Source of the DNA: Alphaproteobacteria bacterium
GTDB lineage: Bacteria; Pseudomonadota; Alphaproteobacteria; Rhodobacterales; Rhodobacteraceae
Direction: 5' to 3'
Length of the DNA stretch: 35,053 nucleotides
Assembly: GCA_030424645.1 (NCBI GenBank)
Contig: JAUHWP010000021.1
Coordinates: 1 to 35,053, forward strand
The notes under the pieces were generated by a model. It saw only the letters and a list, made by a program, of their open reading frames with translations, did not search any database and had not been told where the DNA came from. Below, piece after piece: positions 29,532 to 35,053 of this stretch. The position numbers were made by a program, and so were the translations under genes. Each line of letters begins with the position of its first letter. Within the stretch, counting starts at the first letter, position 1.

Positions 29532-32420
29532 CTACGTCAGCTTCGGGTTGTCCGACCCGAAGGCGCCGACCGCCGCATTTCCGTGTATTTCGGCGGAAAT
29601 GGCATCGAACCGGGACGCCCATTCGCGTTCGCCCCGTGTTTCGATCATGTCCTTGGCTTGGCGCAGCATGTCCCTGGCGTCATCCATGTCACCGCGTGCG
29701 GCTTTCACCTTGGCCATCACCGCGGTGTAGAAGGGCAGGTTCAATTGGGCGCCGATGGCGCTGGCATGGCTGATGTAGCCTTCGAAGTCGGCGGGGGCCG
29801 TATCCAGATCGCCATCGTAAATCCTGAACACGGATTGCCACAGCCGCCCGATCAGCGACCAGAACCCGGCTTTTTGCTCATCGGCAATGTCGATCCCGGT
29901 CTGAATTTCGTTAAGAGCAAGCGCCATGTGTCCCCCTTCGAAGAAAGCTTGCGCCCCGAAGATATGAATCCACGGCAGCTGCCCCATTGCCCCGATTGCG
30001 GTCAAATGCTGCTTTGCTGCCTCGATCGCGGCCACAGCACCGTCCTTATCGCCTTTGCGAATAAGTATATGCGCGTCTGCCGACAGGACGGATGCCAGCG
30101 GGTCCGCGCCGATCTCGATAAACAACATGCCGTGGTCCTGAACACGATACAGGCGCTTCAAAGCGTTGCTGCTGTCTTCTGCCGCATCGAAATCCCCGGA
30201 ATAGAGTTTTTGCGCGGTTTTGTTGACCAGCCACAGGATCGCCAGCTCATCAGATCCGTTTCTGGCCAGCTTCTCCATCCGGTTGACCAATTCGCCGCTG
30301 GCCGCGACTTCTCCGCTGATGATGCGGTGGGCGAACAGGCCATAGAGCGTGATCATCCGCTGACGGTCTGTCCCCTCGGCATAGCTGACGGCGCTTTCAA
30401 GCTTCTTGTAGCTGTCCAATACCGTCGGATGAGAAAACCCCAGCCGCTGCACCAGCGCGCTGGCCAGCAGGGATAGAACGGGCAGGTATTCCTTGCGCGT
30501 GACGGGTTTACCCTTGGCTTGCTTTTCCATATCGGCCTGCGCACTGTCCAGATACTTGATGGCCGGGTCGAAGTTTGCGGCCATCAGCATTCGGATGCCC
30601 GCCGCGATACAGGCCGAAGGGATCTGATCATGCGCTTTTGCGGCCAGGAGGTGATCGGCCAGAACCTCGGGCAGTTTCGCAACAAGATCCGGGTCATGCT
30701 GTCGCAACTGATCGGCAAACCGCAGATGAAGGGCACGGCGGCGTTTTCCGGGCAGCATTTCATAGGCTGCATCCCGCAAAAGCACGTGGTCGAAAGTCAG
30801 CCCGTCACGCCGCTTGTGCAAGACGCCGTTGATGGTCAGCACGCGCAACTCGTCCTCGATGGTGCCGCGTTCGGACAGCAGCAATCTTGCATGTTCGGGG
30901 TCGAAGACGCGGCCGAGCACAGACAGGCATTGCACCACATCCTTCAGGGGTCCAAGCCCGTTGATGATGGCCTGAAAGGTTGCCTCGATGGTTTGGGGCA
31001 GGGGCAGGTCGCCTGCGTGACTGCCCAGCTGTCGCGCCCGTTCTGCCAGCGCCAGAAGAAACAGCGGGTTGCCTTCGGCGCCGGAAATGATGTTGTGCCG
31101 CATGTCATCGCCAAGTTCTGGATAGGCGTCCAGCGCGTCCTGTGCCGCCTGATCCGACAAGGGATGAAGGTCGATAAGCCGGATCGCGGTGTTGTCTGTC
31201 AGGTTGGCGATGTCGTCGGTGCGCCGGCTGGTGATGATCACGCGGTTCGTGAAACGCGCATCGTCGACCAGATTTCGCAGGACCGAGGCGCTTTCGTCAT
31301 CGGCCCAGTGGAAATCGTCGAACGCGACCGCCGCGTTCCTGCGGCGGGCAATACTGCGCAGGGCCTCGGTCATCAGGTCAATCCGGCGTGCCTTTTGTTG
31401 TTCGGGCGGAAGCGGAACCGGCGTGGCGTCCCGAAGCCCCAGAACACCCGCCATCAGGGCAAGGTCCTGATCGTTCAATGACATTCCGATGCCGGACAGA
31501 CCCGCACTTAGCGTGCTGGACTGGGATATGTCGGTCAGCGCCAATTCGCGGCGCAACACCTCGATGATCGGATACAGCGCCGATTGGCTGAGATTGGCCC
31601 GTGCGTCCAGACATATGGTCGGCGCGGGCTCCAGCCGGCGGATCAACTCGTTCAGCAAGGCAGACTTGCCGATGCCTGCGGGGCCGATCAGCGCAAATGT
31701 CGTCGCCGCGTTGTCCAGCAGGATCGACAACTCGCTTTCCCGCTCCAGCAAGGTTCGACCGGTATCCTGTTGCTCAAGGAAACTGAAGCCCGAGACACCG
31801 ATGACATCGACCGGCACCTCGATCCCTTTCAGCACCAGCTTTTCATGCGACGTGGTCTTCAGCTCGGCGAGCCGGGACAGAAAGGACTGCGTTTCGCCCG
31901 AGATCACGACCCCGCCGGTTTCAGCTTGTTCCTGAAGGCGTGCCGCGCGGTTGACATGCAACCCGGCCAGTTGCGGAAACAGTGTGCCGCTTTGACCGAC
32001 GCGGCACATCACCTGACCACTGTCGATCCCGACCCTGACATTCTGACCGCTCAGCGTCCCGGGCGCGTTTCTTGCAATCGACAACCCCGCCGCGATGGCG
32101 GAAAGGGCCGAATCCTCTCCGTCATGGCCCAGCCCGAAACACGATAAGACCCCGTCGCCATAACGCTGCAACACCGTGCCGCGATAGGTGGTGACAACAT
32201 CGCTGACCAGAGCGTGGAACGCGGCGATGGTTTCGTCGTAATCCTCAAGCGCGGCACTGTTGGCAAAGGCGGTCGAGCCGACAAGATCGACGAATTGAAT
32301 GGTCAACACCCGGACTTCCGGGTTCTGGGTATCCAACACGGCCTCGGCCCCGCAATTGGCGCAGAACTTGGCCCCCGCAGCGAGCGGCTCGGAACACGCC
32401 AGACAATTTATCACCTGCAT
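29532..32420 (-). CDS. Zinc-ribbon / class III nucleotidyl cyclase / AAA ATPase / TPR protein
   Basis: 962 residues. An N-terminal zinc ribbon (CLAC at 6-9, CANC at 20-23) precedes a class III cyclase domain (about 35-205) with metal aspartates Asp45 (FVDLVGST) and Asp89 (YGDGVLSCFG) and the Asn157/Arg161 pair (HVNRAARLQ). The lysine that usually sits four residues before Asp89 is Gln85, so substrate choice or activity may differ. A P-loop ATPase follows (Walker A GPAGIGKSALL, 246-256; Walker B-like AVAFDDFHWADD, a STAND trait), then about 400 residues of helical TPR-like repeats. It would be a soluble multidomain signalling protein, perhaps making cAMP. Its start is seven bases after the flavoprotein-fusion stop, so they are probably co-transcribed. 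Confidence 0.88.
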   Translation of the reverse strand: MQVINCLACSEPLAAGAKFCANCGAEAVLDTQNPEVRVLTIQFVDLVGSTAFANSAALEDYDETIAAFHALVSDVVTTYRGTVLQRYGDGVLSCFGLGHDGEDSALSAIAAGLSIARNAPGTLSGQNVRVGIDSGQVMCRVGQSGTLFPQLAGLHVNRAARLQEQAETGGVVISGETQSFLSRLAELKTTSHEKLVLKGIEVPVDVIGVSGFSFLEQQDTGRTLLERESELSILLDNAATTFALIGPAGIGKSALLNELIRRLEPAPTICLDARANLSQSALYPIIEVLRRELALTDISQSSTLSAGLSGIGMSLNDQDLALMAGVLGLRDATPVPLPPEQQKARRIDLMTEALRSIARRRNAAVAFDDFHWADDESASVLRNLVDDARFTNRVIITSRRTDDIANLTDNTAIRLIDLHPLSDQAAQDALDAYPELGDDMRHNIISGAEGNPLFLLALAERARQLGSHAGDLPLPQTIEATFQAIINGLGPLKDVVQCLSVLGRVFDPEHARLLLSERGTIEDELRVLTINGVLHKRRDGLTFDHVLLRDAAYEMLPGKRRRALHLRFADQLRQHDPDLVAKLPEVLADHLLAAKAHDQIPSACIAAGIRMLMAANFDPAIKYLDSAQADMEKQAKGKPVTRKEYLPVLSLLASALVQRLGFSHPTVLDSYKKLESAVSYAEGTDRQRMITLYGLFAHRIISGEVAASGELVNRMEKLARNGSDELAILWLVNKTAQKLYSGDFDAAEDSSNALKRLYRVQDHGMLFIEIGADPLASVLSADAHILIRKGDKDGAVAAIEAAKQHLTAIGAMGQLPWIHIFGAQAFFEGGHMALALNEIQTGIDIADEQKAGFWSLIGRLWQSVFRIYDGDLDTAPADFEGYISHASAIGAQLNLPFYTAVMAKVKAARGDMDDARDMLRQAKDMIETRGEREWASRFDAISAEIHGNAAVGAFGSDNPKLT

Positions 32421-32427
32421 CCGACCC

Positions 32428-35053
32428 TCAATCGTTACGCCGCACCCAGGATCGCGCCTCGGCGGCGTGCCTGACGCGACGGCTGTCCAGCGGATTTGTC
32501 ATGGCCCACGAACACCAGATGCGGAACGCGCCCGGAAGCCCCCTGCCGCGATGATCCAAAAGCGGCCCGACATCCATTCGGGTCGTCGGAAACCCGTCTG
32601 CACTGGGATCCGTGACCGACACCTCGCCCGTGACAGGCGCCACATAGGACCGGTCAAGCTGCAAGTCGAACGCATTGTAAAACATGCGTCCACCTGCGTT
32701 GCGCGTGACAAAGGTCATGTCCAGCAAATCCGAGATCGCGCCATGTGCCGGGTGGCCGGACAGGTCCACCGGATCGCGATGCTGCTGCGCGCAGAAGTCG
32801 ATCGCCAGACCTTCGGCGTTCGACGCGGTGAACCGGGTATTGTCCACCTGGATCTGTGCTTTCGATTTCGGCATGGCATAGAAGAACTTGCCCGCGAAGA
32901 TGGCCGAGCTGTTGTTGACGTAAAGGCGGCGCGGATAGAGAAACGGCGCGGATTTTCCGTCGTCCGTGTGGGTGTATGGGATGGCAAATGTCGCCTCGCC
33001 ATAAGGGCGCATCGCCAGGAAACCCGGAATGAACGACCCGCGCACATTCTGATAGCTGCAAAAGGACATGCCCACTGGGTGATATCCGGGCCGGACCATC
33101 GGGCATTGGCCCAGATGAATGCCGTCGGGCAGCATGGCCCGCACCTTGTCGCGCGGCAGTTCGTAGAAGAAGAACACGCCCGTCATCTCGCCCCGTGCAA
33201 AGAAGGGGGTCAGTGGCCACGCCGTGCCCGAGATCGAGTTGGTCTGGAACATCGCCTTCTCGGGCAGGGTGCTTTCGCGGGGAATGTCCTCGGCCCCGAC
33301 ATTCAGAAGCTCGACTCCGGTGATCGCCGAGGCGCAAGCGATCCCGGACATCGTGGCCCCTTCGACGCAGCCCGCGTTCAGGCCGCAGCGGGTCCAGTCA
33401 CCGGCAAGATAGAGGTTGGAAAACCCGCTCTCGGACGGGGCGAGGCGGTGATAGACGCTGTTGGTGACGGACAGGACATAGCGTTCCGAGCCATACATGT
33501 TGACGCGCGAATACACCGCCGCTTCGGGGCCATCATGGTAAAGCCCCTTGTCGAACTTGCCGCGTTTGCTGGCGTCCGGCCACAGTTTCGGCAGGTCCTT
33601 GTTCATCCAGGACGCAACATCTGCGTTGAACTCGTCCAGCGTTTCCCCATCCGGCGCAGGGGCGCAGAAATACGAGATCGAGGCCGGACCGGGATCGGGC
33701 CACTCCTCGTGCGGGATCAGGTGGGACATGTCGGCCCAGGTGTCCAATGGCTCGGCAAACCCGGTGATGATCGTCCGCATCGGGGACGGGGGGACCGCTT
33801 TTGGGCTATTGTGCGCCTTCACCCGCCCATCCCATCCCAGATCTTTCGCGGATTTGTTCAGCCAAAGCTGCGCGGCATGTGTGCCGACGGTCTTGACCCG
33901 ATCCAGCATCAGGCGCCACCGATCCGATGCCGCGGACAACTCGCGTGTCATATAGGGCAGTGACCCCATCGAGGCCCCCAGCAGGGCGATGTCGAAATCC
34001 CTGCCACGCTGCAGCGTGAAGGGCACACCGGTTGGCGGGGATTTCTCGCATTCGAAATCCACCCCCTGTTTCTTCAGTTTCGCGCCATCGACAAGCTGCG
34101 ACCAAAGCGGTTCGGAGGGCCAGCAGGGCAGGCCACCCACATCGACCAAGGGCTGGTAGGGGCCTGATTTGACCTCGGCCTGACGGACCATGGACAAGCG
34201 GTCCACGCGGTTTCCCGTATTGTTCAGGTGCAGATCGCGCGCGGCGCAGAAGAACTCGAACTTCACCCCCAAAGCTGACAGCACCTGGTAATAGGGACCG
34301 AAGATCGTGTCGCCCATCCCGGCCTGCATCTTGTGGAAGATCGCGGTGGAATAGGTGAAGATCAGGCGCGACATCGCCCGGATCGCGGTGCCCGCACCGG
34401 TGTCGCCCTGCCGGTCGGTATTGCCAAGGGGAAAACCGAACACGAAGTCGTAACACCCGCGGATGGCCACCCAATCCAAAGCCGGATCGCTGGCATTGTT
34501 CATCCGCAGCCAGTCGGTGAATTCCCATTGATCAAGCACGTCATAACCGCTGGTGAACGTGTCCGACCCGACGACCCCACGCATATAGGCCAGCCCGATA
34601 TCGACCAGGAACAACCCGCGACGCTTGGCGTCGTCTTGCAGGTTCTCGGGCGTTTCCATGGCGTGGACGGCGGCTTGCGCATCGGCGATGAAATCCAGCA
34701 GGATGTTGGTCTGGTGCGCCGTATGTTTCGCGGGATCGGCGTGCATGGAAGACGCGTGGCGGTGAATGGATTTGTGATGGTCCAGCAATCCCGACGGGAT
34801 CGAGAGGCCCAGTTGCTGATGGGGACCGTCTTCCAGCTCACCTTTTTCCATAAACTCGATAATGATCTCAAGGATCCGCATCATCATCTGGAAGGGACCG
34901 GGGACCTTGGTTTCCGATCCGGGTTGTTTATCGTTGCCAGGAAGGTCGATCACCCAGGGCCGCCAGGGGTTGCCATCCAGCGCGGTTGTCGGCACGCGTT
35001 CAGCCAGGAACAAGTGGGACAAGGGTTTGAACGCCTTGTCCATCGTGCCCAAG
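32428..35053 (-). CDS. Desaturase-like flavoprotein fused to acetoacetate-decarboxylase-like domain (5' end outside window)
   Basis: At least 874 residues; the frame is open to the right edge and the N-terminal FAD-binding GxGxxG motif is missing, so the gene starts beyond the window. The first 590 visible residues resemble the amine oxidase/carotenoid-desaturase fold, ending in the flavin motif SNLYLAGDWT at about 545-554, followed by GCVEGATMSGIACASAI. Residues about 600-870 resemble acetoacetate decarboxylase (ADC): FFFYELPRDKVRAMLPDG, then GKFFYAMPKSKAQIQVD, in which a lysine near residue 728 is the candidate Schiff-base lysine. The natural substrate is unknown. The pairing suggests oxidation followed by decarboxylation or beta-keto chemistry. 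The cyclase gene follows seven bases downstream. Confidence 0.8.
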   Translation of the reverse strand, partial: LGTMDKAFKPLSHLFLAERVPTTALDGNPWRPWVIDLPGNDKQPGSETKVPGPFQMMMRILEIIIEFMEKGELEDGPHQQLGLSIPSGLLDHHKSIHRHASSMHADPAKHTAHQTNILLDFIADAQAAVHAMETPENLQDDAKRRGLFLVDIGLAYMRGVVGSDTFTSGYDVLDQWEFTDWLRMNNASDPALDWVAIRGCYDFVFGFPLGNTDRQGDTGAGTAIRAMSRLIFTYSTAIFHKMQAGMGDTIFGPYYQVLSALGVKFEFFCAARDLHLNNTGNRVDRLSMVRQAEVKSGPYQPLVDVGGLPCWPSEPLWSQLVDGAKLKKQGVDFECEKSPPTGVPFTLQRGRDFDIALLGASMGSLPYMTRELSAASDRWRLMLDRVKTVGTHAAQLWLNKSAKDLGWDGRVKAHNSPKAVPPSPMRTIITGFAEPLDTWADMSHLIPHEEWPDPGPASISYFCAPAPDGETLDEFNADVASWMNKDLPKLWPDASKRGKFDKGLYHDGPEAAVYSRVNMYGSERYVLSVTNSVYHRLAPSESGFSNLYLAGDWTRCGLNAGCVEGATMSGIACASAITGVELLNVGAEDIPRESTLPEKAMFQTNSISGTAWPLTPFFARGEMTGVFFFYELPRDKVRAMLPDGIHLGQCPMVRPGYHPVGMSFCSYQNVRGSFIPGFLAMRPYGEATFAIPYTHTDDGKSAPFLYPRRLYVNNSSAIFAGKFFYAMPKSKAQIQVDNTRFTASNAEGLAIDFCAQQHRDPVDLSGHPAHGAISDLLDMTFVTRNAGGRMFYNAFDLQLDRSYVAPVTGEVSVTDPSADGFPTTRMDVGPLLDHRGRGLPGAFRIWCSWAMTNPLDSRRVRHAAEARSWVRRND

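Overview
The window reads as a GC-rich alphaproteobacterial chromosome segment, most likely from the Rhodobacterales (Roseobacter-type). The basis is the PhyR/NepR/EcfG general stress response locus, HWE/HisKA_2-type kinases, and the style of the GMC oxidoreductase, peptide ABC operon and DUF1538 genes. This placement is an inference from protein character, not a database match. No rRNA, tRNA, insertion sequence, prophage or CRISPR array was seen.

Layout. 1-2351 (minus): a GMC-family FAD oxidoreductase translationally coupled to an MFS exporter that runs off the left edge. 2352-2684: regulatory DNA. 2685-5897 (plus): a small unknown protein, three stress-type small membrane or helical proteins and an AI-2E family permease. 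6126-8730 (minus) and 8840-9619 (plus): csbD-like gene, a membrane sensor kinase with a degenerate ATPase domain, ecfG and nepR, with phyR divergent. 9641-14006 (minus): an MscS channel with a BON domain, an FNT-family transporter, a PLDc_N peptide and an NhaA antiporter with an N-terminal thioredoxin-like domain. 14290-17396 (plus): an unrecognised 375-residue protein, a second MscS channel, a DUF1328 peptide and an ExoD-like protein. 17456-21003 (minus): a LOV-type histidine kinase, then a tight four-gene operon with two DUF1538 membrane proteins, a PII-like protein and a CBS protein. 21103-28426: a LysR regulator divergent from an M19 dipeptidase and a complete peptide ABC importer. 28567-29217: a Crp/Fnr regulator. 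29532-35053 (minus): a zinc-ribbon/cyclase/AAA/TPR protein and, upstream of it, a desaturase-like flavoprotein fused to an acetoacetate-decarboxylase-like domain, cut by the right edge.

How it works together. Five intergenic sites match the EcfG promoter pattern (GGAAC, 16-17 bp, CGTT or one base off), all extended to GGAACCA. They lie before the 2685-4668 stress operon, csbD, nepR-ecfG-kinase, the mscS-FNT-PLDc_N-nhaA operon and the DUF1328 gene. The left half is therefore best read as the general stress sigma-factor locus with its own regulon packed around it, rich in envelope and ion-homeostasis functions. The LOV kinase and the degenerate kinase are the natural candidates for signal input to PhyR.

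The most interesting items are the compact EcfG regulon, the ecfG-linked kinase lacking visible ATP-binding motifs, the LOV domain lacking the usual flavin-contacting glutamine, and the DUF1538 pair + PII-like + CBS operon, which looks like a regulated two-subunit cation/proton transporter.
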